Positions 42,846 to 55,130 of a stretch of 64,000 bases of DNA are shown piece by piece. Below the pieces are notes generated by a model. It saw only the letters and a list, made by a program, of their open reading frames with translations, did no database searches and was not told where the DNA came from. The stretch lies in NCBI GenBank assembly GCA_038503035.1, contig JAVSML010024366.1, forward strand, positions 438,437-502,436, read 5' to 3'. The DNA is from Crocodylus rhombifer. Its lineage: Eukaryota; Chordata; Crocodylia; Crocodylidae. The translations under genes were made by a program, and so were the position numbers. Each line of letters starts with the position of its first letter. The stretch's first letter is position 1.

Positions 42846-44766
42846 AATGAGTTTTAGCTATTTTGGAAGTGGCTTATGTACACTGAACTTCTTTTGTGTT
42901 ACAGATATAAACTTGTTTCCAATCACTTATACCAGTTTCTGTGTAATTTCTGTCCCTAGCCCTACTGTTTAAGAACTCAGTCCAGAAAGTAGTCCATTTA
43001 ACATGAGATTTGCCATATTGCATAGTCCTATTTTTAATAAGAAATTGAATGCCTTAAAAAGTCTAAATATTTACATGTGTAGACCAATATTATGAAATAA
43101 TTGACATCATATTTATTACATTAAGATGTTTGGTATTACTTATACTTCTGTCTATGAATTTTGGTTGAGCTCTGTATTAGTTTTTCAGACTGGCTTTGCT
43201 GCCTGGAATATCAGTTTATAATTACTTAAATAATTTAATTTGCTCTTTTTTAATACTGGCACAACACAGGCAGTCAAGCTAGTTATGAAATGGAAATTTA
43301 TGAGAAATTCCAACATTTATACATTTTGGGTCAAATGAGAATAAAACATTAAAATCTACTGTAGAATGAAAAATTTGAGATATCGTGTTTTTGAAACATC
43401 AAAACAGTGAAAAAAGTCATTTGGAAAAAATCTTTAAAGATTCATTTTTAATAGAGATAACTCACTTCATTTTGTACATTATCACATTATGACAATGCTA
43501 TGTTATATTATTAAAATGTGTAATATAACATAAACACTGAAATACTTTTACTGTTATATTATATTATATTTATGTTATTATCAAAACAATTAAATCAAAA
43601 TTAAACATTTTGGCTTTACAAAATATGTTTTATAATAATTTTCTCTTTAAAAAGTTAAATAATAGATACCTTTTGCAAAAAATGTTTTGAATGTAAATCT
43701 GTTCTTCTGGAAAATGTTCAACCTGCTCTAGGACTCTTCCAGCTTTCACCAATTACCAAGGTATTACAAGATTTATTAAAAAATAATTGCAATGGATGCT
43801 GATTTCCCCAGCCATTTTTAAATATAAAATATATATTTTTAAATATAAAAAAGAAGTATTTATTGAACATCCCAGCCTTTCTTGCATCATCTTCCTTTAC
43901 CATGTTCATCTAATAGTGGCCTTATGCCATTACTAGTATTTATTATGATCAGATATTCTTAAAGTCCTTGTTGTCCTTAAGTCTACCAGCCAGGAATTTT
44001 TCCATTATGTCTGTAGATCCTTTTATCAGATTTTCTATGACTTTTATTCTTGTATGTGTTGATTGCTGTCAAGTGCCCCCCGTTTACATTTGCATTAAAT
44101 GATGGGGGATGGTCACCTCTTTTTCTTAAACACATTGGTGTTCAACTAAAGTTGTCATTTTTTTAAGGTATTTGTGGTGACACTATTCATGTGCTAAATT
44201 ATAACTACGTAACAAATATTTAGATTTTGACTGGCTTACACCTGTATTCACATCTGGGTGCAGGGCTCCACACAGGCTGATTTGCCCTGGATCCCACACC
44301 CTGCTTGGGTCATCTCTGATTCTGCCAGTCATTTTTCTCTGAAAATTTCTCAAAATATTAGGAAGTTCTATCAATTAGATTTTTTTATTATTATTTTTAT
44401 AAACACCAGGCACCCATATGTAAATATGAAATGGAGAATACCCCTGATTGTCACATACCATCCCACACTGGAGCCTTTAAGAAATATCATGAAATAATTT
44501 CAGTCTGTACATGACAAGGATTAGAGAAAAAATATTCCTTCTGCCCTAGCTTTCAAACAACCTCCAAACCTCATCCAACTTATCAGAAGCAAACTCACCA
44601 TTGATCAACAAACCCTAGATAGTACACAACCCTACCTTAAGAATAAATGCAAAACCTGTCCAATTACAGACACTACATTTAGAACCCTAGTTAGGTAGAT
44701 CTAAATGTGAACTGTACATAACTTCAGGAAGTTTAGATCAGTCTAAAAATGGCCAATGCAATCTAG
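42846..44766. other. AT-rich spacer
   Basis: No gene. A stem-forming TGTTATATTA...TAATATAACA lies at 43501-43530, in an AT-only stretch (43490-43660). Another ATATAAAATATATATTTTTA stretch lies at 43821-43850. Confidence 0.5.
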
Positions 44767-46377
44767 ATTCATAGATGCCAGGGTCAGAAGGTACCTCAAC
44801 AGATCATCGAGTCCAACCCCCTGCCTAGGCAGGAAAAAGTTCTGGGGTCACAGGACCCCAGCCAGATGTCTATCCAGCCTTCTCTTAAAGACCCCCAAGG
44901 TAGGGAAGAGCATTGGAAGCCCATTCCAAATTTTGACCACCCTTACCATGAAGAAGTTTTTCATAATATCTAGCCTAAATCTTTCAGTTTGTGACCGTTG
45001 TTCCTTGTTACCTCAAGAGGTGCCCTGGTGAACAGAGCATCTATGATCCCTAATGAATTTGTAGATGGCCACAAGATCACCTCTCAGCCTTCTCTTGTGG
45101 AGGCTGAAGATGTCCAGGTCCCTCAGTCTATCCTCATAGGGTTTGTCCTGTAAGCCTCTAACCATATGAGTGGCCCTCCTCTGGACCCTCTCAAGTCTAT
45201 CAACATCCTTCTTGAAGTACAGCGCTCAAAACTGGATGCAGTACTCCAACTGCAGTCTGACCAATGCTGCATAGAGGGGAAATATCACCTTGTTGGTTCT
45301 ATTTATCATGCATCTACTGATGCATGATAAAGTGTGGTTAGCTTTGCTGATGATTTCAATACACTGACAACTCATGTTCATCTTGGAGTCCACTGTGACT
45401 CCAAGATCCCTTTCTGCTTCTGTGCTGCTGAGAAGGTCACTTCCCAGCCAGTACGTGTGCTGGATATTTTTGCAGCCTAGGTGCAGCACTCTACATTTGT
45501 CTTTGTTGTACTTCATCCTATTATGTACTGCTCACTTTTCTAACCTGCCCAGGTCTGCCTGCAATCGTTTCCTACCCTCTGGACTGTGCACTTCACCCCA
45601 CAATTTAATATCATCTGCCATCTTGGGCACAGTACACTTCATGCCCCCATCCATTCACCAATGAAGATACTGAAAAGTACAGGTCCAAAGACCGAACCCT
45701 GCGGGACCCCACTACCTACATTATTCCAGGTCGATACTGACCCATCTACTACAACTCTCTGGGAATGACTGCTAAGCCAATTTGCCACCCACTGGACCAT
45801 GTAAACATCTATGTCACAGCATCTTAATTTATTTATTATAATGGGATGGGATACCATCTTGAAGGCTTGCTAAAATCCAAGAAAACGACATGCACCTCTA
45901 CTCCTGCATCTGTTTTCTGATCCTGTCATAAAATGAAACCAGATTGGTCAGGTATGATGAACCTGCTACAAATCCATGCTGGTTGTCCTGCTGCATTATT
46001 TTTCCCACTGGACTCCCACAAATATTATCCTTCATAATCTTTTCAAAGACCTTTCCAAGGATGGAGTTGAGATTGACTAGCCTATAATTACTCAGATCCT
46101 TCTTCCTCCCCTTCTTGAAAATAAGGACCACATTAGCCCTTTTCCAGTCTGCCGTGACCTGACCTGATTCCCTCAAGCACTCAAACAGCTGTGCCAGTGG
46201 AGTTGCTATGAAACCGACCAATTACTTCACTACTGTCAGATGCAGCTCATCTGGGCCTGCTGACTTTAACACTTCCAGTTCATCCAAGTAACTCTGCACC
46301 AAGTCAGGGTCAACAGTTGGTGGGATGGTGTCCCTCTGATGCCCATCTAAGAACCCATTAAGAGACTTAACAGGAAA
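44767..46377 (-). mobile_element. Older CR1 LINE, left part (host of a nested CR1)
   Basis: Minus-strand CR1 from the start of the reverse transcriptase (46221: FECLRESGQVTADWKRANVV, FKKGRKKDLSNYRLVNLNSI) through VQWVANWLSSHSQRVVVDGS and SGVPQGSVFGPVLFSIFIGE to MKYNKDKCRVLHLGCKN, LYAALVRLQLEYCIQF and the 3' tail, which ends at the left edge with CATAGATGCCAGGGTCAG (plus-strand reading). The catalytic FADD region is degraded between the frames. The copy resumes at 48656 after the nested element. Confidence 0.85.
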
Positions 46378-46388
46378 GGGACTTAACT

Positions 46389-46835
46389 GTGGGGGTCTCC
46401 TACAGACCTCCCAACCAGGGAGAAGAGCTTGACCAGGAATTCTTAGGTCAGCTCACAGAGGTAGTAAAGTCTAAGGATGTGGTAGTCATGGGGGACCTGA
46501 ACTTCCGGGACATCTCCTGGGAAGAGCAGTCAGCCAGGTCTGACTGTTCACGTAGGTTCTTAGACAGAGTGCAGGACCTCCATCTAACCCAGGAGGTGCA
46601 CAGTCCCACCAGGGGAGACGCCCTGTTGGACCTAGTGCTGGCCACGGGTGATGACCTGGTGAGGGGGCTGCGGGTGCTCGACCACCTGTGCGACAGTGAT
46701 CATCGCCTGCTGGAATTCACCATGCAGCACAAGGTGGCAAAGGCCTACAGTAAGGCAGCAGCCCTAGATTTCAGGAGGGCAAATTTTAACGAGCTAAGGA
46801 GGATAGTTGGAGAAGCGCTGAGGTCCCAGAGGTGA
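46389..46835 (+). pseudogene. CR1 endonuclease, C-terminal part
   Basis: A 148-codon frame: YRPPNQGEELDQEFLGQL, VVVMGDLNFRDISWEEQSAR, LHLTQEVHSPTRGDALLDLV, LATGDDLVRGLRVLDHLCDS, DSDHRLLEFTM and ALDFRRANFNELRRIVGEAL. Active-site Asp/Asn of GDLN and the SDH motif are present; the N-terminal third of the domain is missing, by 5' truncation. The linker from 46836 to 47177 has stops. Confidence 0.85.
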
Positions 46836-47177
46836 GGGGAGCCAGGTGTCCAAGAAGAGTGGTTGCTCCTTAAGGAGATGATCCTCCAAGCCCAAAGGAA
46901 GGTAAACCCAACAAGGATCAAAGGGAGCAGGAGGGCACACAAGCCTCCATGGCTCACCAAAAGCATCCAATAATGTATCCTTGCTAAAAGGGAGGCATAC
47001 ACCCAATGGAAAAAGGGGACATTACCAGGGATGACTATACTGCAGTTGTTCAGGGATGTAGGAGGGCAGTCAGGAAGGCCAAGGCAGAGATGGAATTAGG
47101 ACTAGCTTCCTGAGATTAAGGACAATAAGTAGTCCTTCTTTAAATACATAGGGGGTAAAAAGAAGGTTCCGGGTAAT

Positions 47178-48569
47178 GTGGGGCCCCTGCAGGACGCATT
47201 GGGAAATTTGGTCATCACATCAGATGACAAAGCTAACATGTTTAATGATTTCTTTGCTTCCGTCTTCCTAAGTAAGGACCAGAACAGTCACCTCCATGCT
47301 GGGCCCACCTCGGGCCCCGGGGGAGGCACACCTGGGCCATGGGTTAGTGAGGAATTAGTTAGGGAACTTCTGGAGGGACTGGATGTATTCAAGTCAGCTG
47401 GTCCGGACGATCTCCACCCTAGAGTTCTAAAGGAATTGGCCGAGGTCATTGCAGGATCTCTGGCATGGCTTTACGAGCACTTGTGGTGCTCTGGTGTGGT
47501 GCTGGAGGACTGGAAGAGGGCCAACGTGGTTCCCATCTTCAAAAACGGGAAGAAGGAGGACCCGGGAAACTATAGGCCAGTTAGTCTTACCTCGATCCTA
47601 GGCAAGCTGTTTGAGAAAATTATTCTGGCACACATCCAGGAGGGGCCAGCAGGGGACTGCATGCTTAGGGGCAACCAACATGAATTCATCAGTGGCAGGT
47701 CCTGTCAGACCAACCTGGTGGCCTTCTATGATCAGATCACCAAATCATTAGATGTAGGGGTAGCAGGAGTCTTCCTGGACTTCCGGAAGGCTTTTGACAC
47801 TGTCTCTCACCCCGTTCTCATTAAGAAACTGGGGGACTGTGGTGTCAACACCCACACAGTCAAATGGGTCGCCAACTGGCTGGAGGGCCGCACCCAGAGG
47901 GTGGTAGTGGATGGGTCCTTCTCAGCCTGGAAGGACGTGGGCAGTGGGGTTCCACAGGGCTCGGTCCTCAGGCCCGCACTGTTCACCATATTCATTGACT
48001 CCAAGATGAACATGGGCCGGCAGTGTGGGGAGGCAGTCAGGAAGGCCAACTCTACCTTGTCATGCATCCACAGATGCATCTCGAGCAGGTCCAAAGAGGT
48101 GATCCTCCCCCTCTATGCGGCACTGGTCAGGCAGCAGCTGGAGTATTGCGTCCATTTCTGGGCACCGCACTTCAAGAGGGATGTGGACAGCATGGAGATG
48201 GTCCAGAGGAGAGCCACTCTCATGATCAGGGGACAGCAGGGCAGGCCCTATGAGGAGAGGCTACAGGACCTGAACCTGTTCAGCCTCCGAAAGAGAAGAC
48301 TGAAGGGGGATCTAGTGGCCTGTTATAAACTAGTCAGGGGAGATCAGCAGGCATTGGGGGAGTCACTGTTCCCCCGAGCACCGCCAGGAGTGACCAGGAA
48401 TAATGGTCACAAGCTGGCAGATGGTAGATTTAGGCTAGATATCACGAGGCGCTACTTCACGGTCAGGGCAGCTAGGGCCTGGAACCAACTTCCAAGAGAA
48501 GTGGTGCAGGCTTCTACCCTGGGGGTTTTTAAGAGGAGGTTAGATGAACACCTTGCTGGGGTTGTTTGA
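47178..48569 (+). pseudogene. CR1 reverse transcriptase frame lacking the FADD box
   Basis: A 463-codon uninterrupted frame: KANMFNDFFASVFLSKDQN, FKSAGPDDLHPRVLKELAEV, VLEDWKRANVVPIFKNGKKE, DPGNYRPVSLTSILGKLFEK, MLRGNQHEFISGRSCQTNLV, VFLDFRKAFDTVSHPVLIKK and GSGVPQGSVLRPALFTIF, then directly IDSKMNMGRQCGEAVRKANS and the C-terminal domain to LDEHLAGVV. Compared with the copy at 32028-32576, about 93 residues, including motif C (FADDTKLW), are missing between IFI and DSKMNM. The join keeps the frame. Motif A Asp is present, but polymerase activity is not possible without motif C. Confidence 0.9.
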
Positions 48570-48655
48570 CCCCAGTACTCTTTCCTGCCATGGCAGGGGG
48601 TTGGACTAGATGATCTACTCAGGTCCCTTCCGACCCTAGAAACTATGTAACTATG

Positions 48656-49374
48656 ACTTATCTTGACCCCAGCTCAAGAACACTGAGGCAAAAAACTCAT
48701 TAAATAGCTCAGCTTTGTCCCCCCCATCTATCACTAATAGCTCCTTGTGTTCAGTAGGAGTCCTATGCTGCCCTGAATCTTCCTTTTACTCCCTACAACC
48801 TGAAAAAAGACTTTTTGTTGTCTTTAATATGTGTTGCCTTGGCCTTTCTAACTCCTTACCTGCAAGTGTGGGCTAAGTAGGTATACTGCTCCTTGGTAGC
48901 TTCCCCCTGCTTCCACTGCCTATATGCCTTCTGTTTTGCCCTTAGGCTCCCCTGGATTTCCCTGTCTAGCCAAGGAAGTTTTTTGTTTCCTTTCCCCCTT
49001 TTCCCTCGTACTGAGATCATGTTCCTCTGCACCCAAAAGATCACTTCCTTTAGGAATGACCACCCTTCCTGGACTCTCATCTCGCCAATACTCCTATCCT
49101 GTAGTACATCATTGACCGGACTCCTAAGTATACTGAAGTTAGCTTTCCTAAAGTCAAGCACTTCCACCCTATGAGTTATCTTACCCACCCTGTGCCATAT
49201 GGTGAATTCAATTGATCGGTGGTCACTGTCTCCAAGGTGACCACGAATCTGTAGCTCCCCTACCAGGTCATCCACCATAGTCAACACCAAGTCCAGTAAG
49301 ACATTCCTCCTAGTGAGACTGTATACCTCCTGCGTTAGGTGAAGGTCCTGCACACAGGTTAAGAATGGTTGGAT
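48656..49374 (-). mobile_element. Older CR1 LINE, right part
   Basis: Continuation of the CR1 at 44767-46377 on the minus strand. It encodes, from its 5' side at 49374, HLTQEVYSLTRRNVLLDLVL, DDLVGELQIRGHLGDSDHRS, VEVLDFRKANFSILRS, LKAKQKAYRQWKQGEATKEQ-like sequence (here SLRAKQKAYRQWKQGEATKE) and, next to the junction, an AELFNEFFASVF segment. It ends at a C-run (49381-49390), the 5' truncation point. Confidence 0.85.
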
Positions 49375-49390
49375 TAGAACCCCCCCCCCC

Positions 49391-51488
49391 ATGTGCCCTT
49401 GGATAAGCTGCCCAGGCTCTGATTGTTCCATGACCCAAGCTGGCCAAGGCCCCATTCATGGCAGCGCAGCCTCTGCCCCTGCCTTTACCTTGCCCCACTC
49501 CCTCCTTCACCATGGGGGCCTCAATCTTTCCCCCCACCCCGAGCCCTTTCCCCTTCACAAAATAGAGTGGTACTTGCCTGCCCTGCTGTTCTGCTAGTGA
49601 TCCCCACACCAGGCTACTATCCTAGCTGCATGCATGCCCCTCTCAACTGCCGCTGCAGCTGCCTAGAGCCCGCAGCAGGCCTGCCTTGCAGCCCTACCTG
49701 CTGACCTGTGTTTGAGGGAGATAAGCCCCATTAGCCCACTGCCTCTGTTTCCAAAGGATTCTTTTTAAGACTGTCTTCCACAGTTCCTCTGCCAAAAGAA
49801 TTCTTCAGAGGCTACTACAAGGTTTTCAGGGCTCTTTTATATCAACCTGACCCATTTATGTTCAGTAGTCCAAAACAGAACTGAGCCACACACCAAATAT
49901 TAATTATCTACATGACCCTGTAAATTGAATTTGCACATACAGGTGAAATCTCACATTTGGCTGCATATTTCACCTTTAAACATGTAAGTTGGATAGACAA
50001 ATATTTACATAATTCATGTGCAGATGACGTTTTAGGTCATTTAAGAATACAGGATACAACTAACTAGCCAGAGGATTTGAACTTCTTCTGTGAACTTGGC
50101 TTGCCTATTCCACTTTCTATCCAGAGAAAGTGTAGAAAATGATAGCTTGTGTGAAGTAAATTAATTCTGGAAATAGTTTGACTTTTGTGTTACAGAGTAA
50201 GATTAGATGTGAATTAACAGTAGGAGATTACAGTGATCGATACTATGATGTTATTCACTTGTATAAAAGACAGTGGTGAGAAAGAGATTGTTCCCATTTT
50301 TTAACCTACACACATTTTCACATGATAGTCATTCTGCTTTTTATCTCACTTTTGATCCTTAACCTGATCATCATTTTCATGTTCCCAATCCACGTGCAAG
50401 AACTTTTGAAATGATTTATCCTATTATCCAAGTTCCAATCTACATCCATTTTAAAACAGCTCTGTTTAATGGCAATTGTCTTTCCTATATTAATTCAAGT
50501 GCATTCATTTGTTATGAAATTGCCTTGCTTGTTTATGCCAGGTTAATATTCTAGACAATATAATGTGTAATATTAATCACATTTGAATAATATGAAATGT
50601 CTATATTTCATTCCAATTTTTATATTAATTCAAAATGTTCAGTAAGAATAAACACGTACATATATGCCAATCAATAATATAGCAAACATTTAATTGTTAA
50701 CATATTGTACACTTTTCCTTGAATAGAAAACACTAGATTTAAAAGCTAACAGAAAATTTAAGAAACAAAATACTATGGCACTCTATTTCTATGCAGTTTC
50801 AGATGTATACTCTTGGAAAGGTTTGAGTACATTTGTTCCCTTAAGGCAAAATACTGAAGCCTTTTCTAGAGTATTAACCTATACTATAATATACATTTTA
50901 AATTCCGTGTTCATTCTCAACTCTTCAAAATAGATCATAAATTAGTTAATGTAATACAGTTTTGCTTCTTTTTTCTAATAAGGACTTAGACAATGAAAAC
51001 ACACAGAGCTATGCAAAATAGGACTAAGTCCAGAGCCAACAGAAGTGTGTGAGTGGAAAAATAAACTTCTTTTCTGTTAATTAGTTTTTTTAAACCTGAA
51101 TTTCCAGTCTTGTCTCATTTTTCATAATATTGTTCTAGTAAGCAGCGTTGTCAATCTAAGCCCCTGTCAGTCATTTACCAATAGGACCACAATCTTCTGG
51201 AAATTACACTGCAAAACAAATGAAATAATCAAAAATGAATTCATAACTATTACCAATATACCTTTCCAAAATATGTATTTAAATAGTGAATTGTCAGGCA
51301 AATATGAAATAAAACTAACATGCTGAATAATTGTGACCAGAACAAGAGAATTCCACCCTTTTCAGAAGACTGATCATCTTCTCCCGTCCCTGACATACGA
51401 CTAGCATCCTTAATTTATCTTGAGCTGAAAGTGACTGAAATCATAGATTTTTTTTTGTTCTTGGACCCCTGTGTTATGTGAAGTTACG
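49391..51488. other. GC-rich scrap, then AT-rich spacer
   Basis: Positions 49391-49710 are GC-rich without a recognisable family; possibly a decayed transposon. From 49711 to 51488 the sequence is AT-rich with no gene or repeat that I can name. Confidence 0.45.
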
Positions 51489-51800
51489 TTTACCCTCCCC
51501 TCTCCCCAGACTGGTCAAACGTTCAGATCACAAAAAAGCATTGGTGCAGTTGGCTCCTTGTTTGTATTCTCTGCAGAGAAAGCAAGGATTGAATGTGGAA
51601 TCTCCAAGGTGGATCAAATTTTCAGGAGTGTGTGCAAGCATAAAACTAGATACATGCATATATTCTGGGGCATGACCAGGAATAATATGTACAGAATTAT
51701 CAAGATTAGTGGATGGATCCATGAAGAGTGCTTTCACAATGAAGGATTGGCATACATTTCACAAATCTTCAGGGAGAGCTGTGGATTAAAGTTCTGCTAG
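51489..51800 (+). other. Open frame behind a good 3' splice-site-like sequence
   Basis: CCCTCCCCTCTCCCCAG ends at 51509, a strong pyrimidine tract and AG. The frame following (51510-51800) is open for 96 codons, with TGQTFRSQKSIGAVGSLFVF, RIECGISKVDQIFRSV, YMHIFWGMTRNNMYRII and YISQIFRESCGLKFC before a TAG. I do not recognise the protein. It could be a terminal exon, a transposon remnant or a chance frame; there is no upstream exon I can identify. Confidence 0.2.
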
Positions 51801-53349
51801 ACCTGTTTCAGTGCAAACTAGTTGAACATGACTTTGGAATATGTAAGCTGGGGATCATGAGATCCCCAGTTTACATCCTTCATTGACTGCTGAGGGAATC
51901 ATTCTAACTCTAAAACATAGCTACTGAAGCATTCACACTTAATTGGGCAGAACAGAGAGATGAGGAGAGGACTTGGGGAGAAGTTGAGTCCTACAGTTTT
52001 CATTGAAAGAGTCATATGGCAAAAATTAAAAAGCCAAAGCCACGAGGGACCCATTTGCTCTGTAAAAAGAACTTTACTTCTCTCAGCAGTGCCCCCATTC
52101 TTCCCTCTGCCCTTCTGCACCCTTTATTCTAATCACTAATCTCTATTTAGCAGCTCTGCTTCCTGCAGCCCCTTCACAACATGTGATAAAGCAAGCCCTC
52201 GGCTTACAAAAGATTATGCTACACATCCATGATTTAATTAGTCTATACAAGTACAAATCTACTCTAAGGACTATTGTAGACACAGTTAGTCATCTACAGC
52301 TGACTTGATTTAAAATAACTAAGGAGATGGACATGACATATTTAGCAATGATGGTAATTCCTTGATTAAGCACCTTCCCCTCCCCATTACCCTTCTCCCA
52401 TATTCTGGCTGAACCACTTGCTATAGCCCTTCAGACCCTGGACAGCTTGCTCTTGAACATTTTTAAAGCCTTTAATATTTTTAGTCTTCACTTGAATTTC
52501 TATATCTATTTTTCCACAAACTGCAGTGCTGAATTTCTCCCCCAAACTCTCTCCTAAACTGGTCTCCCTGGTAACCATCAAACTGATGCTCATCTAAACC
52601 AGCTGCAGGGAACAGAAAGATGTAATACAAAATGAAAGTATATTTACTTTTCAACATGTTGCCACTTGAAAAATAGAGCAAGTTAATAACAGTGTGGATC
52701 TCTAGTAGAAACAATTAAAAGTGAGTGCTACATTTAATTTCATTAGTAATGTAAGATGGAAGAGGTTATACCATTCACTTCCAACTATGATAATAATCTG
52801 TAGTTGTATCTTTCTGTGAAGTGATGCAAGTTTCTCTGAAGTTCTATGCATTTCTCCATAATGTAGTTACCAAATGAGAAAAGTGTGCATTTATTTTTAG
52901 ATATATAGCATTGTCAATTTGTTTACCATGATTGAATATCTATTGAATATCATTCAGGCTCCACTGAGGTCATATAATAGCAGATGCCAGTGCTCAGACC
53001 TTTGTAAAATTATGAACTTATCTTTTCATAAAGAAAAATATCCAGAAAGCATATGTAACACACTTTCATAGTAGGCGTGATGATTATTGTCCAACAAATG
53101 ATTGGTTGAAAGAAATGGCATAGGTTTGCATACCTTATTGGCTATGTTATTTACCTGTACTTAAAAAAATGCATTAGGGAATACAGTTTTTGACACTCTT
53201 GCTAGACAATGGACACATGTATATGAGATGCCTTATTGCCCAGTAGAGCAGTTTACTGTTTTACTTTGGGGTAAAACTGCTTTACTTGTGGGTAAATCTG
53301 CTACCTCCAAATGGGAGTAGGAAATTTACTCACAGGGAGTTACTGCACA
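51801..53349. other. Spacer with one weak exon-like segment
   Basis: On the minus strand TTACATCTTTCTGTTCCCTG followed by CAG (about 52602) resembles a splice acceptor. Two overlapping frames follow it: a 40-residue one starting GLDEHQFDGYQ and a 68-residue one (52387-52593) containing IDIEIQVKTKNIKGFKNVQE. Neither is recognised. The rest is AT-rich and featureless. Confidence 0.3.
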
Positions 53350-53359
53350 GTGTGGAAGA

Positions 53360-53850
53360 AATCAAACTTTGCGTTGTGTTTGGTATTAGAATTCACAGAC
53401 TCAATCTAAGTTTATTGCTTACTATACCATACGATCGTAGGGAGGAGATCTAACAGAACTCCTCCCCTCTACAAGTTAACACACCTTTTTATACCTAAAA
53501 TTGTTTAAACAAAGCATTCTTGAAAAGGAAGACAGGGTAAATCATAACAGTTGCTTGCTGAGCAGCACATTTTGTTTTGAAAACCGTTATCACCTTTTTT
53601 TGTTTTTAGGAAGGGAAGAATATTTGTTCCAAAAGAACTGTGCATGGAGTCATAATAAGCAGAAAAGTTTTTCTTATCTTAAAACATTTTAAAGTACGAA
53701 GCAAGACCATTTTTTTCTTCACTCTTTTTCCTTAGTTAAGTTAGAGGCTTGGATTGATCTATAGTTGGATAGAGGCCTGGATAAATTTATAGTCAAGTTA
53801 GAGGGGCCTGGATAAATCTACTTCAACAACAGTAGTGCATGTAAATGCTG
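53360..53850 (-). mobile_element. LTR-like block, minus orientation
   Basis: On the minus strand there is AGGTATAAAAAGGTGTG (TATA-like, about 53480-53496), then GCAATAAACTTAG (poly-A signal-like, about 53408-53420) 70-80 bp further on, the spacing expected of an LTR R region. A repeated GAGG(C/G)CTGGATAAAT motif occurs at about 53770-53818. Boundaries and target duplication were not resolved and no retroviral frames adjoin. Confidence 0.4.
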
Positions 53851-53879
53851 ACTGGGAGCAAATCTACTCTTGGTCAGTT

Positions 53880-54380
53880 CTTCCACTACAGGGCCGGCCT
53901 CATGTTAGCCCAAGGACTCCAGGGTTGGGAGCCTCTCCTGCCCCAGGGCTGGCCTGGCTCTAGACCAATCCCTGCCCCAGGACCTTAAGTGCCTATGTCC
54001 TTGCTGGAGCCCTGGGGCACATAAAGGCAGCCTATGGCCACATCTGGCCACTGTGTCCCCCCCTCATAGACCACAGGGCAAGTGAGTCAACCTACGTGCA
54101 CCCCAGTGCTGCTCCTTAGCACCACAGTGCCATGTGGCTGCCAGGGCCAGGCTGTCCAGCACTGCAGGGTGCTGTAGGCACCTGCCAGGGCAGGCAGCAC
54201 CTGGGGCCAGCTGGAGCTAGCTTGGTGGCCAGCAGGCCCAACTGCACCTGGCCACAGGCAATCTCCAGCAGCTTGCCCAGACTCTGCAGCTGTTTCCTAG
54301 CATTGCCTTGACACATGGCTGAAGTCCCACACTGTGCCCCTGCGCTGAGCACTAAAGGCAGCTTCCCAGGCATGGCAGCA
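53880..54380. other. GC-rich leader of the Harbinger-derived region
   Basis: A sharp change to GC-rich sequence near 53880 (GGGCCGGCCTCATGTTAGCC) marks entry into transposon-derived DNA. It is probably the upstream flank of the Myb-like gene. No terminal repeat is identified. Confidence 0.4.
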
Positions 54381-54393
54381 CTGGGACAGCTGC

Positions 54394-55130
54394 ATGGAGG
54401 CCCAGAAAGCTGTCATGGGAGCCATGATGGCACCTTCCCCAATCCCACATACCACCTTTCATGGCCCTGTCTGGTCACTGGATGAGACTGTGTACCTTGG
54501 GGCACTGTGTGGTAAGGCTGAGGTGCTCCACCAGTTTGCTCAGGGCGGGAGCTCCAACACCAATGCCAACATTTATGAAGGGCTTTCAGGATGTATGTGG
54601 CAGTGCAGGTATAAACAGTTGGTATGCCTGTGCTGCATAATGGTCAAGGCCTTGCAATCACAGTGAGCCACTGTCACTGGCCAGAGCTGCTGGTCAGGGA
54701 CTACCCAGAAGTCCATGCCTTTTATGCAACAACTGGATCCCATCCTCATGCACTGGGACCACATGGGCAGCCTATTTGAGTCTCCAGTATGGCCTGGCAC
54801 CTGTGGTGATGTACCACCAGGGAATGGCCTCTCAGGTCACTAGCAGCCTGACCCACCCAGGTCCCCACCCCCAGCATCATTCAGCAGTTCTGGGAGCCTG
54901 GTGTTGTACCTGTCCTGCCAGATCCATGGCTGCAACACTGCCCATGAGGCCAAGCCAGACATGTCACCACCAGCTGTGGGCAGCTCCAGCTCCTCCCTGG
55001 AGGAGGCCTTGCATGGGCAGCCAGAGGCCCTGCCCATGTGACCCAGGACACAGAAGGAACTGACTCAAGCAACTGGGCATGCCAGCCCTGCCCACATGGT
55101 AAGCCCCCACACTGAAGGATGGGCCCTCCT
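54394..55130 (+). pseudogene. PIF/Harbinger Myb/SANT-like DNA-binding protein, copy A
   Basis: The plus strand gives GPVWSLDETVYLGALCGKAE, NTNANIYEGLSGC and, with frame changes, MWQCRYKQ..IMVKALQSQ and a PFMQQLDPILMHW block. This follows the layout of Myb/SANT-like proteins of vertebrate Harbinger elements: W-S-x-x-E-T at the start of helix 1, an IYExIS block, a QCRxKVKxLR block and a PFYxELDxIL block. These proteins partner the transposase for nuclear import and end binding. Stops and frameshifts are present. A related module lies in the opposite orientation at 63250-64000. Confidence 0.6.

Larger units (their letters stand above)
46378..48655 (+). mobile_element. Younger CR1 LINE nested in the older one
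   Basis: A plus-strand CR1 of about 2.28 kb, starting inside the endonuclease (GVSYRPPNQGEELDQEF) and ending with TGCCATGGCAGGGGGTTGG, CTCAGGTCCCTTCCGACCC and AACTATGTAACTATG. It separates the RT-N-terminal part of the older CR1 (ending near 46377) from its FNEFFASVF segment (from 48656). It holds two long frames and fewer disruptions than its host, so it is younger. Confidence 0.9.
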
